A stretch of 64,000 nt of DNA from Modicisalibacter xianhensis (GCF_900113605.1 NZ_FOPY01000001.1:338033-402032); one strand, 5' to 3'; positions 8,575 to 19,489 are shown, counted from the stretch's first letter. The notes: generated by a model not told the origin, from the sequence alone. Numbers and translations: made by a program.

Positions 8575-8609
8575 AGCTCGGTCTCCCCCTGAAACCCGCC
8601 CGGATGAAC

Positions 8610-9167
8610 TTATGACTGGCGTCGCTCATAAGCCACGAAGGCATACTCGGGACGGCATCTGCCCTGTGAATCGCCGGTACCGCTCTCCTCGCCCACGACA
8701 CGCTGGACCTCCTGCCACGCTTGCGAATCGAACGCCGGAAAGTAGGCATCACCTGCGATATCCACCTCGACTTCGGTCAGGTAGAGGCGTGAGGCACTCG
8801 GCAGTGCCTGACGAAAGATCTCTCCTCCACCGATTACGGCAATTTCCTCGGCGCCATCGATCGTCGCCTGTTGGTCGGCCAGCGCCAATGCACTTGCCAG
8901 ATCATGACAGACACGCACGCCCTCGTGGTGGAATTCGCGGCTGCGGGTAACGACGATATTCAAACGCCCCGGCAAGGGCCGCCCAATCGACTCGAAGGTC
9001 TTGCGCCCCATGACCAGCGGCTTGCCCAATGTGATGCGCTTGAAGAACTTGAGATCCTCGGGCAGATACCAGGGTAACTGGTTGTCCACGCCGATCACGC
9101 GATTGCGCGACATGGCCGCGACCATGGCCACCGGCACCAGGGTATCGATCGTCTGTCGTTCGCTCAT
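8610..9167 (-). CDS. folA: Dihydrofolate reductase
   Basis: This enzyme (185 aa) reduces dihydrofolate to tetrahydrofolate with NADPH, regenerating the cofactor used up by thymidylate synthase. Motifs are [31 protein letters not shown] (Met20 loop region and the catalytic acidic residue in PEDLKFFK), [15 protein letters not shown] (NADPH binding) and [13 protein letters not shown]. The start codon overlaps the thyA stop by four bases (ATGA), so the two are translationally coupled. It is slightly longer than E. coli FolA (159 aa), mostly in the C-terminal region. Confidence 0.96.
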   Translation of the reverse strand: MSERQTIDTLVPVAMVAAMSRNRVIGVDNQLPWYLPEDLKFFKRITLGKPLVMGRKTFESIGRPLPGRLNIVVTRSREFHHEGVRVCHDLASALALADQQATIDGAEEIAVIGGGEIFRQALPSASRLYLTEVEVDIAGDAYFPAFDSQAWQEVQRVVGEESGTGDSQGRCRPEYAFVAYERRQS

Positions 9168-10033
9168 ACGGCGACCTCGGCCTTGATGTGGGGATGCGGA
9201 TCGTAATCCTCGATGGATATGTCCTCGAAGCGGAAGGCAAACAGATCCTTGACCTCGGGATTCAGGCGCAATTGGGGCTGCGACTGCGGGGTGCGCGACA
9301 GTTGCAGCTCGGCCTGCTCGAGATGATTGAGGTACAGGTGGGCATCGCCCAGGGTGTGCACGAACTCGCCCGGCGCCAGCCCGCAGACTTGGGCGATCAT
9401 GCGGGTCAGCAAAGCATAGCTGGCAATATTGAACGGCACGCCCAGGAAAATGTCCGCGCTGCGCTGATAGAGCTGGCAGGACAGCCGCCCCTCGGCAACA
9501 TAGAATTGGAATAGCGCATGACAGGGTGGCAGGGCCATGTCCTCGATCAGCGCCGGATTCCAGGCCGAGACGATCAGCCGCCGCGAGTCGGGATTGTGGC
9601 GAATCTGTTCGACGACGTTGGCGATCTGGTCAACATGCCCGCCGTCCGGTCGCGGCCAGCTACGCCACTGGTAACCGTAGACCGGCCCCAGCTCGCCGTC
9701 TTCGTCCGCCCACTCGTCCCAGATGCGCACCCCGTTTTCCTTGAGGTAGGCAATGTTGGTCTCGCCACGCAGGAACCACAGCAACTCGTGAATGATCGAG
9801 CGCAGGTGCAGTTTCTTGGTAGTGACCAGAGGAAACCCGCGCGCCAGGTCGAAGCGCATCTGATGGCCGAATACGCTACGGGTGCCTACCCCGGTACGGT
9901 CATGCTTGGTCACGCCATGCTCGAGCACATGGCGCATCAGGTCGAGGTAGGGCTGTTCCAGCGCGGGTCGAGAAGTCGCCGTTGCGGAAGCCGTCGGTGC
10001 GGAGGAAATCAAGGACACGGTTTCGTCGGACAT
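9164..10033 (-). CDS. thyA: Thymidylate synthase
   Basis: ThyA (289 aa) methylates dUMP to dTMP using methylene-tetrahydrofolate. The catalytic cysteine lies in [13 protein letters not shown], and [38 protein letters not shown] and HLYLNHLEQ are family blocks. It carries about 24 extra residues at the N-terminus relative to E. coli ThyA (S/A/T rich); no other good start is seen closer to the conserved region. It lies between lgt and folA, the usual gammaproteobacterial order. Confidence 0.97.
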   Translation of the reverse strand: MSDETVSLISSAPTASATATSRPALEQPYLDLMRHVLEHGVTKHDRTGVGTRSVFGHQMRFDLARGFPLVTTKKLHLRSIIHELLWFLRGETNIAYLKENGVRIWDEWADEDGELGPVYGYQWRSWPRPDGGHVDQIANVVEQIRHNPDSRRLIVSAWNPALIEDMALPPCHALFQFYVAEGRLSCQLYQRSADIFLGVPFNIASYALLTRMIAQVCGLAPGEFVHTLGDAHLYLNHLEQAELQLSRTPQSQPQLRLNPEVKDLFAFRFEDISIEDYDPHPHIKAEVAV

Positions 10034-10076
10034 CGATCAAGTGGACCCACAGTGTAGCGACCCCTTCCACCAGCGA

Positions 10077-10907
10077 CTAGGCTTGCGGCCCTGTCTTTTG
10101 CGCCGCTGCCTCGGGCTCGGCACGAGCACCGTCCACCGGCTGGCTGCGCGACCAGGCCATCAGTGCCAGGCCCGCTGCGATCATCGGCAGGGTGAGCAAC
10201 ATGCCCATGGTCAGCCAGTCGAAGGCAATGAACCCCAGTTGCGGATCGGGCATTCTCACGAACTCGATGGCGAAGCGGAAGACCCCATAGAGCACCAGGA
10301 ACAGGCCCGAGATCAAACCACGGTGACGGGGGCGACGCGACACGAACCAGAGAATTGCGAACAGCACGACGCCTTCGAGCAGGAATTCATAGAGCGACGA
10401 AGGATGACGCGGCTCGGGCCCCATGCCCGGAAACGGCATGGCCCATGGCACCTCGGCAACGCGCCCGGGCAGCTCGGCATTGATGAAATTGCCGATGCGA
10501 CCGGCCCCCAGGCCAATCGGGACCAGCGGCGCAATGAAGTCAGTAAGCTGGAAAAAGGCCAGCCGATGCTTGCGGGCAAACAGCCAGGCAGCGATCAGCA
10601 CGCCGATCAGACCGCCATGGAAACTCATCCCGCCATCCCAGACCTGGAAAATCCATAGCGGCTCGGCCAGCAGGCGGTCGAACCCGTAAAATAGCGCGTA
10701 GCCAATTCGCCCGCCCAGCACGACGCCCAATGCGCCATAGAACAGCATGTCGCCGATATCGTCCTTGGTCAGGCCCAGGCGATGCGCCCGCTTGCGTCCC
10801 AGCCACCAGGCGCCGATGAACCCTATCACGTACATCAGGCCGTACCAGTGCACCTTGAACGGCCCCAGGGCTATGGCGACCGGGTCGATTTGCGGGTAAT
10901 CAAGCAT
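10077..10907 (-). CDS. lgt: Prolipoprotein diacylglyceryl transferase
   Basis: Lgt (276 aa) is an inner-membrane enzyme that attaches diacylglycerol from phosphatidylglycerol to the lipobox cysteine of prolipoproteins, the first step of lipoprotein maturation. It has about seven membrane segments; [11 protein letters not shown] near the start, [12 protein letters not shown] (essential His-Gly-Gly region) and [14 protein letters not shown] (the Lgt signature) are visible. It leads the lgt-thyA-folA-proQ run on the minus strand. The C-terminal tail after about residue 255 is hydrophilic and variable. Confidence 0.96.
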   Translation of the reverse strand: MLDYPQIDPVAIALGPFKVHWYGLMYVIGFIGAWWLGRKRAHRLGLTKDDIGDMLFYGALGVVLGGRIGYALFYGFDRLLAEPLWIFQVWDGGMSFHGGLIGVLIAAWLFARKHRLAFFQLTDFIAPLVPIGLGAGRIGNFINAELPGRVAEVPWAMPFPGMGPEPRHPSSLYEFLLEGVVLFAILWFVSRRPRHRGLISGLFLVLYGVFRFAIEFVRMPDPQLGFIAFDWLTMGMLLTLPMIAAGLALMAWSRSQPVDGARAEPEAAAQKTGPQA

Positions 10908-10944
10908 GGCTCTCTCACTACATCGGGAAACGGAAAAACGCCGA

Positions 10945-13146
10945 TCAGGTCGGCCTGGGCAAGGTTCCGGGCAACCAGCGCTGGATCATATCGATCAGCG
11001 CCTGGGGGCGATAGGGCTTGGCCAGATAATCGTCCATGCCGGCGGTGAAGAACTGTTCACGATAGGCATCACTGACGTTGGCAGTCAGGGCAATCAGCAC
11101 ACTGCGCCGCCCATCGCCACGGGATTCGCGCTCGCGCCAGCGCCGGCTGGTCTCGATACCGTCGGGCGCCGGCATGAAGATATCCATGAACACCAGGTCA
11201 TAGAAATGCTCCCCCGCCAATGCCAGCGCCTCCTCGCCGCTGGCCGCCGTATCCACGTTCAGGCCATGGCGCGAGAGGACATTGTGGGCCAGCGCCGTGT
11301 TGACGGGACCATCGTCGACGATCAGCACCCGGGGCGGCACAGCCTTGACCGACGTTTCGCTGCGCTGCCCCCCTGCCTTGAGCAACTCGGCCTGCGGCGA
11401 GTCGCTGAGGCTATCGAGCATTTCCATGAGCCCCCAGAAGCGCTCACGGGTCGGGTTACCGACATCGACACCACCCTGCCGTACCTGCGTGGCCAACGCC
11501 TCGAGTTCGCTGCGCAGCAGCTTCAGGTAACGCGTCTTCAACTGCGATTCCTGGCGCGCCCGGTCGCGGGCCATGGTCATCTGTTGCAGCCGATGAAGTG
11601 CATCGGAATCATCCAGCAGCAATAGCAACTCGTGCCCCTGCCCATCCCTACTGCGCAGCAGACGCAATCGGCGCCAATGCCCACTGCCATCGCGCACCCG
11701 TACCTGCTGGCCACTCTCGGCGTCGCCTTCAGGCAGAATGACCAGCTCACTGGCCATGCCCTGCAACTCTCCGCGTGGCCGGCCATTGAGTCGTTCGAAG
11801 GCAGCATTCACCGCCACCAGCACTCCCTCGTGGCTTAATACGACGGGCACCTCGAGGCCATCGATCAGCGCTTGCAACCGGGGGCGCACCGCGAGGCGCT
11901 GGGAGGCCCGCTCCAGGGAGTCCAGCGAGTGTTCAAGTCGCGCCAACGACGAATGGCCCAATAGGGCGCCTGGCGATGTGGCCTCTTGGGCCGAAGGCAG
12001 CCAGGCGGGCATTTCAGCCTCGAGTCGCTGTCGGATATGCGCCATTCGCGCCATGGGAACGCGCATCTCGCCCTCCCAGCGCTGCATGCGGTAGTGCGAC
12101 TGCATCTGAACCAGAGCCAGCACGATCAGGCTGCCGGCAGCCCAGAACAGCACGACCCAACCCAGAGAAGACATTGGCCAGGAAGGTGGCAAGGCCGGCA
12201 ACCGGCCGACCATTCGCCAGCCGGTGGTAGACAGCGTGACCCAGGCCAACAGCCCCTCGCCCTGCTGGGCATCGTCGAGCGGACGGATACCCCGCGGCCC
12301 CGCACCGTCAGGCAGTTCGGCAGTGGCGTTGCCTGTCAGCGGCATGCCACGGGTATCGACCAGCCAGACGTCACGACTGGCCCTGACATAGGCCTGCATC
12401 AGCCGCAGCAGACGATCGCTGTCCAGCGTGACGCCCAGCAATGCCTGCCGATCGGTACCGAAGATATTGAAATTCAACTCGATGGCAGGCCGGGAAACTT
12501 CCTCGCTGGCTGCCTGCCACGGCAGTTGCATGCCCGGTGGGACTTCGCCGGTACCCAGCCAATGCGTCTCCAGGTTGGGCACGGCAGAAACACCATTTCC
12601 CTGCGATCCCGGCAGAACCGCGGCCACACCTTGAGGCAGCACGACATAGAGACGCTGGATGAGCGCATCGCTCTGGTAAAGGTCGCTCATCAACGGCTCG
12701 AGGCGGTGAATCTGCCGGGCAAGTGCATTGGCTTCACGCTCACTTCCGGTGTCCGACGGGCTGAAGACGTCATTCGCCTCGGGTTGTGATGGTGAGTGCG
12801 TGCCAGGAAAGGGGAATGCGAAGGCAACCGCCGCGGGTGGCCCCTCTCTGTGGAAAAGGCGGCGCGTGGCATACCCCAGCTGCCTAAGGTACTGTTGTTG
12901 ATCAGCCAGGCGCTGGTCGAGCAGCCGTGCCTGAAGCTGGAACGTGTCGAACTGCGCCTGGCGGTATGCCTCGACGCGGTGCTCGTGGTCATTGTGCCAG
13001 ACCCAGCTACCCACGCCGAGACAAAGCAGGGTAAAGGCGACCTCGGCCAGCAGCACCGGCAAGACACTGCGCCTGGCCAGGCGCCGCCGAGGCTTGTCTC
13101 CCTTCACTTTTTTCCCCGACATGTCTTGCATCGGCATCCCTGGCAT
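10945..13146 (-). CDS. Membrane sensor with PAS and C-terminal receiver domain, no histidine kinase core
   Basis: Order: short basic N-terminus, membrane segment at about 27-47, large periplasmic sensor region to about 325, second membrane segment at about 325-347, PAS domain at about 419-518, a helical stretch at about 530-600, and a receiver domain at about 605-725. The receiver keeps the acidic pocket (LIVDD), the phosphoacceptor Asp in LVFMDIFMP, the Thr in ALTAN and the Lys in YLAKPY. The helical stretch resembles a HisKA dimerisation helix ([16 protein letters not shown]), but the expected S-H-E is R-S-E, and no HATPase domain lies between it and the receiver. It may therefore act as a phosphate acceptor or scaffold rather than as a kinase. 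Alternative start at 13131 has AGGGA before it. It sits between lgt and the NRDE gene with no cognate regulator adjacent. Confidence 0.85.
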   Translation of the reverse strand: MPGMPMQDMSGKKVKGDKPRRRLARRSVLPVLLAEVAFTLLCLGVGSWVWHNDHEHRVEAYRQAQFDTFQLQARLLDQRLADQQQYLRQLGYATRRLFHREGPPAAVAFAFPFPGTHSPSQPEANDVFSPSDTGSEREANALARQIHRLEPLMSDLYQSDALIQRLYVVLPQGVAAVLPGSQGNGVSAVPNLETHWLGTGEVPPGMQLPWQAASEEVSRPAIELNFNIFGTDRQALLGVTLDSDRLLRLMQAYVRASRDVWLVDTRGMPLTGNATAELPDGAGPRGIRPLDDAQQGEGLLAWVTLSTTGWRMVGRLPALPPSWPMSSLGWVVLFWAAGSLIVLALVQMQSHYRMQRWEGEMRVPMARMAHIRQRLEAEMPAWLPSAQEATSPGALLGHSSLARLEHSLDSLERASQRLAVRPRLQALIDGLEVPVVLSHEGVLVAVNAAFERLNGRPRGELQGMASELVILPEGDAESGQQVRVRDGSGHWRRLRLLRSRDGQGHELLLLLDDSDALHRLQQMTMARDRARQESQLKTRYLKLLRSELEALATQVRQGGVDVGNPTRERFWGLMEMLDSLSDSPQAELLKAGGQRSETSVKAVPPRVLIVDDGPVNTALAHNVLSRHGLNVDTAASGEEALALAGEHFYDLVFMDIFMPAPDGIETSRRWRERESRGDGRRSVLIALTANVSDAYREQFFTAGMDDYLAKPYRPQALIDMIQRWLPGTLPRPT

Positions 13147-13229
13147 CGAGAATAACGAAAGTTTACGCCCTTGCTTATCATGATGTCATGACAGGCCAGC
13201 CAAAACGAGGACCCTCGGAATAAAGTGCT

Positions 13230-14018
13230 ATGTGTCTTATCGTCCTAGACTGGCAACCCGGCAGCCTGAGGCCCCTGCGCCTGGCCGCCAACCGGGATGA
13301 GTTCTACGATCGGCCGACAGCCCCCCTTGCCCGGTGGCAGGAGGCCCCGGATGTCCTGGGCGGACGCGACCTGCGCGCCGGCGGGACCTGGCTCGCCGTG
13401 CATCGCAAAGGCCGCATGGCCGCCGTAACCAATGTCCGCGACCCGCAGCACAAGGCGCCAGCCGATGGCCCCAGCCGCGGCGAACTGGTGCGCAACGCGC
13501 TGGAATGCGACTCGCTGACGACATGGCTGGAAGACCTGGCCAGGAGAGGAGCGTCAAGCTATGCCGGCTTCAACCTGCTGGCCAGCGATGGTCATACGCT
13601 CTGGCACCTGCATCATGGCCGCACCGGAACCCGGCTGCAGCAGGTTGCACCGGGGCTACATGGGCTCTCCAATGCGACGCTGGATACGCCGTGGCCCAAG
13701 CTGCTGCGCAGCCGGCGGGCCCTGGAAGACATAGCGGCATTGCCGACGTCCGCCTTTGCCAAGCAGGCCTGGTCGCTGCTGGCCGATGAGTGGCGTCCTG
13801 ACGATACGGCGCTGCCGAACACAGGTGTAGGGCTGGAACTTGAGCGCTTGCTATCCGCGCCATTCATTACCAGCCGCGATTACGGCACGCGCGCCAGCAC
13901 CTGGCTATCGTGGCATGCCGAAGGCCAGCTCGACATGGGCGAGCGCAGTTTCGGCCCCCATGGCCAGCCCCTGGATGAGAGGGAGCAGTCACTGGCGCTT
14001 TCCCCGCTACTGACATGA
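13230..14018 (+). CDS. NRDE (TANGO2-like) family protein
   Basis: The protein (262 aa) begins MCLIVLDWQPGS and contains the family-naming motif AANRDEFYDRPTAPL near residue 20, then GGRDLRAGGTWLAV and AAVTNVRDP. The N-terminal Cys and the fold resemble Ntn-hydrolases, but the biochemical role of the family is not settled; the eukaryotic member TANGO2 is linked to heme and lipid handling. It is monocistronic and converges with ptsP, with only 5 bases between their stop codons. No signal peptide is visible. Confidence 0.88.
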   Translation: MCLIVLDWQPGSLRPLRLAANRDEFYDRPTAPLARWQEAPDVLGGRDLRAGGTWLAVHRKGRMAAVTNVRDPQHKAPADGPSRGELVRNALECDSLTTWLEDLARRGASSYAGFNLLASDGHTLWHLHHGRTGTRLQQVAPGLHGLSNATLDTPWPKLLRSRRALEDIAALPTSAFAKQAWSLLADEWRPDDTALPNTGVGLELERLLSAPFITSRDYGTRASTWLSWHAEGQLDMGERSFGPHGQPLDEREQSLALSPLLT

Positions 14019-14023
14019 GCGTG

Positions 14024-16291
14024 TCAATGCTCGTCCTTGGGCGGCAATAAATGATCCAGTTGCCAGTCCGAAAAGCATTTTCCCAGGTAAGAACGCACCT
14101 CCCTTGAGGTGGGCATCGCCAGGGTCTGGTCTACCAGATCGCGCGCCGACGCCAACGAGACACGCCGAATCGCCGCTCTCACGCGCGGCAGACTGGGCGC
14201 ATTCATCGACAGTGCATCAAAGCCCATGCCCATCAGCAGCAACGCCCCTGCCGGATCGCCAGCCAACTCGCCACACACCGACGTAGGAACGCGCAACCGC
14301 GTCACCTCCTGCGCCAGGTACGCCAAGGCCGCCAGCACAGCCGGATGGCAGGAGTCGTAGAGCTCGGCGACGCGCGGATTGTTGCGATCCACGGCCAGCA
14401 GGTACTGGGTCAGGTCGTTACTGCCCACCGAGAAGAAATCGACACGTGCCGCCAAGGCCTCGAGCTGATACAGCGTGGCCGGCACCTCGATCATCACCCC
14501 GACCCGAGGCCGGGCGAGATGAATGCCCTCCTCGGCAAGTTCGATGAGCGCCCTGTCGAGCAGCCGCAAGGCAGCATCGACCTCATCGATGTTGGTGACC
14601 ATGGGCAGCAGTATCTGCAGGTTGCCGAGCCCGTCCGAGGCACGCAGCATGGCCCGTAGCTGCACCATCAGCACTTCGGGATGATCCAGGGTGACACGGA
14701 TACCGCGCCAGCCCAGGAACGGGTTGGCCTCGTTGATCGGGAAATACGGCAGATCCTTGTCACCCCCGATATCCAAGGTACGCATGACCACCGGCAGCGG
14801 CGCGAATCCTTCGAGCTGCTCGCGGTAGAGTCGCGCCTGCTCCTGCTCGCCGGGAAAGCGCTCGGTGATCATGAACGGCACTTCGGTCCGGTATAGGCCG
14901 ACACCGCTGATGCGCGGCTTGAGTACGCCCACGGCATCCACCGCCAGCCCGGTATTGACCATCAGCGGCATGACATGGCCATCGGGCGTGCAGCTGGGCA
15001 GGTCCTGCTCGTGCTCCAGTACCTTGGCCAGCGCCTGCTCCTCGGCGATCAGGTGCTGGTAGCGCTTGATCAGTTCTTCGCCGGGCCGCACGAACAGGCG
15101 GCCACGGTAGCCGTCGAGTATCACCTGGGCACTGTTCAGCCGAGGCAGCGGCAGATCGACCATCCCCAGCACGGTGGGAATGCCCATCGCCCGAGCCAGG
15201 ATCGCCACATGCGAGGTACTCGACCCGCGAATCGACACCAGGCCGGCCAGCTTCTCGCGCGGGACCTCGCCGAGCATGGTCACGCTGATCTCGTCGCCGA
15301 CGAGAATGCAGCGCTCGGGGTAGGTATCGGGTGTGCGCGGGTTCTCTTCCTGCAGATGGGCCAGCACACGCCGCCCAAGGTCGCGAATGTCCGCGGCCCG
15401 CTCGCGCAGGTAGTCGTCATCGACACGCTCGAGATACTTGACGTGACGGCGCACTACGTCTGCCAGGGCCCCGGGTGCCCATTGCCCTTCGCGAATCCGC
15501 TTCTCCACTTCCTGGCCGAGCGACGCATCCGCCAGCATCTGCTCGTAGACGTCGAACAGCGCCAACTCCTGGGTCGTGATGCGACTGGCCAAGCGTTCGC
15601 TGGCGCCTCGAATCTCATTGCGCACCTGGGCGATGGCCTCGCTCAGGCGGCGCACTTCGTAGTCGACATCGGTGGGAATCAGGTCCGGCACGCTGTCCAG
15701 GTCCGCCGGCGGGGCAATCACCACGGCCTCGCCAATGACGATCCCGGGCGAGGCGGCCACTCCCTTGAAGGTCGCCATGCCATCGGCACGGGTCGGCCGG
15801 TTGAGCGTGCCCGTGGCCAGGGCATGCGCCAGCACGCCTGCGAGCTGTGCCGCCATGGTCACCAGGAAGGCTTCGTCACCCTCGTCGTAGCGGCGATTGT
15901 CCTTTTGCTGAACGACCAGGACACCGAGCATCCGCCGTTGATGGATGATGGGTACACCCAGGAAGCTGGAAAAACGCTCTTCGCCGGTTTCCTTGAAGTA
16001 GCGGAACAGCGGGTGGGCGGGGGCATCCTCGAGGTTGAGCGGCTCCTCGCGCTGCCCGACCAGCCCGACCAGCCCCTCGCCCAGGCGCAATGTGACATGC
16101 CCCACCGCCTGGGTGTGCAGGCCGATGGTATCCATGAGCACCAGGCGATCCTGAGCGGGATCGAACAGGTAGACCGAGCAGACGTCGGTCTGCATCGCCT
16201 TGCGAATGCGGCGGACCATGGTAGCCAACGCCGCCTCGAGACTTCGAGCTCCGTTGACCTCCTGAACGATGCGGCGTAGAACGTCGAGCAT
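14024..16291 (-). CDS. ptsP: GAF-domain PEP-protein phosphotransferase, Enzyme I of the nitrogen PTS (EI-Ntr)
   Basis: PtsP (755 aa) has an N-terminal GAF domain (about 1-165), the PEP-utilising phosphohistidine domain with the active His in RGSSTSHVAILARAMGIP (about 350-370), and the C-terminal TIM-barrel PEP-binding domain (YRTEVPFM, MRTLDIGGDKDLPYF, SVGSNDLTQY, and the Cys in VCGELAGDP). It passes phosphate from PEP to NPr and EIIA-Ntr, tuning nitrogen, potassium and stress responses. It follows rppH on the same strand, 50 bases downstream, as in most gammaproteobacteria. Confidence 0.96.
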   Translation of the reverse strand: MLDVLRRIVQEVNGARSLEAALATMVRRIRKAMQTDVCSVYLFDPAQDRLVLMDTIGLHTQAVGHVTLRLGEGLVGLVGQREEPLNLEDAPAHPLFRYFKETGEERFSSFLGVPIIHQRRMLGVLVVQQKDNRRYDEGDEAFLVTMAAQLAGVLAHALATGTLNRPTRADGMATFKGVAASPGIVIGEAVVIAPPADLDSVPDLIPTDVDYEVRRLSEAIAQVRNEIRGASERLASRITTQELALFDVYEQMLADASLGQEVEKRIREGQWAPGALADVVRRHVKYLERVDDDYLRERAADIRDLGRRVLAHLQEENPRTPDTYPERCILVGDEISVTMLGEVPREKLAGLVSIRGSSTSHVAILARAMGIPTVLGMVDLPLPRLNSAQVILDGYRGRLFVRPGEELIKRYQHLIAEEQALAKVLEHEQDLPSCTPDGHVMPLMVNTGLAVDAVGVLKPRISGVGLYRTEVPFMITERFPGEQEQARLYREQLEGFAPLPVVMRTLDIGGDKDLPYFPINEANPFLGWRGIRVTLDHPEVLMVQLRAMLRASDGLGNLQILLPMVTNIDEVDAALRLLDRALIELAEEGIHLARPRVGVMIEVPATLYQLEALAARVDFFSVGSNDLTQYLLAVDRNNPRVAELYDSCHPAVLAALAYLAQEVTRLRVPTSVCGELAGDPAGALLLMGMGFDALSMNAPSLPRVRAAIRRVSLASARDLVDQTLAMPTSREVRSYLGKCFSDWQLDHLLPPKDEH

Positions 16292-16341
16292 GGGCTTTCT
16301 TCTTTGTAATGATCGTCATGCCGTCGCGAGACTTCCCGCGA

Positions 16342-16833
16342 TCAGCCGCCTCCCTGAGCCAGGCGCTGGACGCGTGGCGCCAGTTCCCGCAAGGCGCGGC
16401 GATAGACCTCGCGCTTGAAAGGAACTACCTGCCCCAACGGGTACCAGTAACTGACCCAGCGCCAGCCGTCGAATTCCGGCTTGGGCGTCGTGTCCATGCA
16501 GATTCGGCTATCCTGGCAACGAATGCGCAGCAGGAACCATTTCTGCTTCTGGCCGATACAAACCGGCCTCGATTGGGTGCGTATCATGCGCCGCGGCAGA
16601 CGGTAGCGCAGCCATCCCCGGGTACAGGCCAGCATCTCGACATCGTCCGGAGTCAGGCCGATCTCTTCCTCGAGTTCGCGATAGAGTGCCTGTTGCGGAG
16701 TCTCGTGCGCCTTGATGCCTCCCTGGGGAAATTGCCATGCATTCTGTCCCACCCGACGCGCCCACAGCAGTTGCCCTTCATGGTTGGTAATGATGATACC
16801 AACGTTGGGGCGGAAGCCGTCAGCGTCTATCAC
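16342..16833 (-). CDS. rppH: RNA 5'-pyrophosphohydrolase
   Basis: RppH removes pyrophosphate from 5'-triphosphate mRNA ends and so starts RNase E-dependent decay. The Nudix box ([20 protein letters not shown] with IGL after it) is complete, and WQFPQGG and [14 protein letters not shown] are typical. I chose a GTG start at 16833 because family members begin (M)[14 protein letters not shown] and AAGGTGAAG precedes it; a longer ATG start at 16869 would add 12 residues. It is 163 aa with the GTG start. It is co-oriented with ptsP downstream. Confidence 0.94.
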   Translation of the reverse strand: MIDADGFRPNVGIIITNHEGQLLWARRVGQNAWQFPQGGIKAHETPQQALYRELEEEIGLTPDDVEMLACTRGWLRYRLPRRMIRTQSRPVCIGQKQKWFLLRIRCQDSRICMDTTPKPEFDGWRWVSYWYPLGQVVPFKREVYRRALRELAPRVQRLAQGGG

Positions 16834-16994
16834 GGGCTTCACCTTATGAAAAACCAGTATTGAAGCCATTCTTCCACAAAGCTGGAAAGCGCATCAATAC
16901 AGGGGATGCCAAGCGGTGTGCATGGATTCGCGGTTCTGCAATAATCGGCGCCGGTGCCGCCAACCGCCATCGTTCACGCAACGGGAGAATCCCC

Positions 16995-17648
16995 TTGAGT
17001 CTGGCCATTTTCGATCTCGACAACACCCTCATCTCCATCGACAGCGATCACGCCTGGGGGCAGTTCCTTGTCGAGCAGGGCGCCGTCGACCCCGTCCGCT
17101 ATCACGAAGCCAACGAACGCTTCCTCGAGGATTACAAGAACGGCACCCTCGATATACACGCCTATCTGGAACTGGCGCTGAAACCCCTGGCCGAGTACAG
17201 CCGCGAGCAACTCAACGCTTGGCACCAGCAGTTCATGGCGAGCAAGATCGAACCGCACATCCTGCCCAAGGGCGAGGAACTGCTGGCGCGTCACCGTGAG
17301 CGCGGCGACACCCTGCTGATCATCACCGCAACCAACCGATTCGTGACCGGCCCCATCGCCGAGCGCCTGGGCGTCGACGACCTGATTGCCGTCGAGCCGG
17401 AGTGCGTCGATGGTCGCTATACCGGCCGGGTACACGGCACGCCCAGCTTTCGGGAAGGCAAGGTCGAGCGGCTGGAGACCTGGCTATCAAGGAACGCGAC
17501 CTCGCTGCACGATGCCTGGTTCTACAGCGACTCCCTCAACGACCTGCCGCTACTGGAAAAAGTCGATCATCCGGTCGCCGTCGACCCCGACGACACCCTG
17601 CGCCGGGAAGCCGAACGTCGCGATTGGCGAATCATCAGCCTGCGATAG
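16995..17648 (+). CDS. HAD-superfamily IB phosphatase (SerB-like)
   Basis: This 217-aa HAD phosphatase has motif I FDLDNTLISIDSD at the N-terminus, motif II IITATNR at about residue 106, motif III Lys near FREGKVERL and motif IV YSDSLNDLPLLE. It belongs to the subgroup of small phosphoserine-phosphatase-like proteins that include histidinol-phosphate phosphatases of some gammaproteobacteria; the substrate is not known. The start is taken as TTG at 16995, directly before the conserved SLAIFDLDNT, with GGGAGA upstream. The ATG-initiated version would add an unlikely basic tail of 45 residues. It is divergent from rppH. Confidence 0.88.
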   Translation: MSLAIFDLDNTLISIDSDHAWGQFLVEQGAVDPVRYHEANERFLEDYKNGTLDIHAYLELALKPLAEYSREQLNAWHQQFMASKIEPHILPKGEELLARHRERGDTLLIITATNRFVTGPIAERLGVDDLIAVEPECVDGRYTGRVHGTPSFREGKVERLETWLSRNATSLHDAWFYSDSLNDLPLLEKVDHPVAVDPDDTLRREAERRDWRIISLR

Positions 17649-17700
17649 ATAAGTTTCATCAGCATTTTCATACTGCACCGCACCATCGACAAGCGTCAGC

Positions 17701-17736
17701 AAAAGCAACTTAACCTGTTGGTTTCGTTGCTTTTTT
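17701..17736 (+). terminator. Intrinsic terminator after the HAD phosphatase gene
   Basis: AAAAGCAAC (17701-17709) pairs with GTTGCTTTT (17726-17734), with an inner AACC/GGTT stem, and is followed by a T-run. It lies 52 bases after the stop codon. It insulates the mqo gene downstream. Confidence 0.8.
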
Positions 17737-17828
17737 ACTCCGCCTTCAACGCTAAGCTTTTGCTTATAGCCAGCCGAGTAACCATAAAGTACACCTTTGG
17801 CATAGGTCGTTTTTCCTATCAAAGCGTC

Positions 17829-17834
17829 TATAAT
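17829..17834 (+). promoter_or_regulatory. Candidate -10 box (TATAAT) of mqo
   Basis: A perfect TATAAT sits 80 bases upstream of the mqo start. The -35 side at the right distance is weak (GTCGTT region at 17806-17811), so either an activator is needed or another upstream pair (TTGCTT 17760-17765 with CATAAA 17783-17788, 17-base spacing) is used. This is inference from spacing only. Confidence 0.4.
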
Positions 17835-17914
17835 GAGCGCCAATTGCTCTTTACGGGTCACCGCGTATCGAAAAGACGCACCGGACCCAGACGACTCCCT
17901 GATGATTACCGCCA

Positions 17915-19423
17915 ATGGTTGATAACGTTATGGATGAGACAGTCGATGTCTTGCTGGTAGGCGCGGGGGTGATGAGCGCAACGCTTGCCACCCTTCTCCA
18001 TGAACTGGAACCGGAAGCACGCATCGAGGTTCTTGAGCGGCTCGATTCCACGGCCAGTGAAAGCTCGTTCGCCTGGAACAACGCTGGCACCGGCCATGCC
18101 GGCCTGTGCGAGCTCAACTACACCCCGCAGACCAGTGATGGCTCGGTCGACATCCAGAAAGCCGTCAAGATCAACACCATGTTCGAGGAGTCCAAGCAGC
18201 TATGGACCTACCTGGTGGAACATGGCGATCTCGGCGATCCCTCGCGTTTCGTATACCCGGTTCCGCACATGAGCTTCGTACGTGGGAAGCAGGATGTCCG
18301 TTTCCTGCGTGCACGCCATGAAGTCATGCAGGCGCACCCCTGCTTCGAGGCGATGAAATACACCGAGTCGCCCGAGGCCATCGAGCAGTGGGCTCCGCTG
18401 CTGATGAATGGCCGCCAGGCAAACGAGCCACTGGCAGCGACCCGGGTGGAATCCGGTACCGACGTCGACTTCGGCGCGCTGACCCGCCAGCTTCTGGCAC
18501 GTCTCGAGACCGAGCCCGACGAGCAGGTTCGCATCAGTACCGGTCAGAAAGTCAGCGACCTGGAACGCAATCGTGACGGCAGCTGGACCGTCAAGGTCGA
18601 CACCAACGGTGGCGAACGACGGGTCATTCGTGCCCGTTTCGTGTTCCTGGGGGCCGGGGGCGCCTCCCTGCACCTGCTGCAGAAGAGCGGTATTCCCGAA
18701 GCCAAGGGATACGCCGGCTTTCCGGTCAGTGGCCAGTGGCTGCGCTGCGACAAGCCCGAGATCGTTTCCCAGCACAATGCCAAGGTCTACAGCAAGGCGC
18801 CTATCGGTGCGCCGCCGATGTCGGTTCCGCACCTGGATACCCGCAACGTCGACGGCACGCCATCGCTGCTGTTCGGCCCGTTTGCCGGTTTCACGACCAA
18901 GTTCCTGAAGACGGGGTCCGTGTTCGATCTGGCCAGGTCGGTACGCTCATCGAACCTGAGCCCGATGCTGGCCGTGGCGCGTGACAATTTCAGCTTGGTC
19001 AAGTACCTGCTCGATCAGGTACGCCTCTCGCATGGCGAACGCGTCGAGGAACTCCAGGACTTCTATCCGGCGGCATCGGTCGACGATTGGCGGCTCGAGG
19101 TCGCGGGTCAGCGCGTCCAGGTCATCAAGAAGGACCCCAGGAAAGGCGGCGTCCTGCAGTTCGGTACCGAAGTGGTGGCCTCGAGCGATGGCACCATCGC
19201 TGCCCTGCTCGGCGCCTCGCCGGGGGCATCGACGGCCACGTCGATCATGCTCGGGTTGATCGAACGCTGCTTCCCCGAGAAGTATGCCTCCACCGCCTGG
19301 CAGGAGCGCTTGAAGCAGCTCGTGCCCGCCCGTGCCGACACGCTCGCCGACCATGGCTCGCTGCTACGTGACATTCGTGCGCACACGCATCGCACCCTGA
19401 AGCTGAGCGACCCGGCCACCTGA
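17915..19423 (+). CDS. mqo: Malate:quinone oxidoreductase, FAD-dependent (classical Mqo family)
   Basis: Mqo oxidises L-malate to oxaloacetate on the inner face of the cytoplasmic membrane and passes electrons to quinone, bypassing NAD-dependent malate dehydrogenase. The 502-aa protein has the FAD-binding Rossmann start [16 protein letters not shown], and family blocks [22 protein letters not shown] by pattern, [43 protein letters not shown] and LFGPFAGF. Length fits (about 490-550). The start is ATG at 17915; ATG at 17930 is an equally plausible alternative, as neither has a clear ribosome site. A second, unrelated-looking Mqo type follows 275 bases downstream. Confidence 0.95.
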   Translation: MVDNVMDETVDVLLVGAGVMSATLATLLHELEPEARIEVLERLDSTASESSFAWNNAGTGHAGLCELNYTPQTSDGSVDIQKAVKINTMFEESKQLWTYLVEHGDLGDPSRFVYPVPHMSFVRGKQDVRFLRARHEVMQAHPCFEAMKYTESPEAIEQWAPLLMNGRQANEPLAATRVESGTDVDFGALTRQLLARLETEPDEQVRISTGQKVSDLERNRDGSWTVKVDTNGGERRVIRARFVFLGAGGASLHLLQKSGIPEAKGYAGFPVSGQWLRCDKPEIVSQHNAKVYSKAPIGAPPMSVPHLDTRNVDGTPSLLFGPFAGFTTKFLKTGSVFDLARSVRSSNLSPMLAVARDNFSLVKYLLDQVRLSHGERVEELQDFYPAASVDDWRLEVAGQRVQVIKKDPRKGGVLQFGTEVVASSDGTIAALLGASPGASTATSIMLGLIERCFPEKYASTAWQERLKQLVPARADTLADHGSLLRDIRAHTHRTLKLSDPAT

Positions 19424-19489
19424 GATATGAACGTCCTTGCAGCCCGGCCTCTCCTGGCGGATTGGTCGGGTTCAGCATTCTCTCCTATA

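Noticed and set aside
13984..14040. Missing terminator between the NRDE gene and ptsP
   Set aside because: The two stop codons are 5 bases apart, and no hairpin was seen. Convergent genes without a terminator are ordinary; not reported as a finding.
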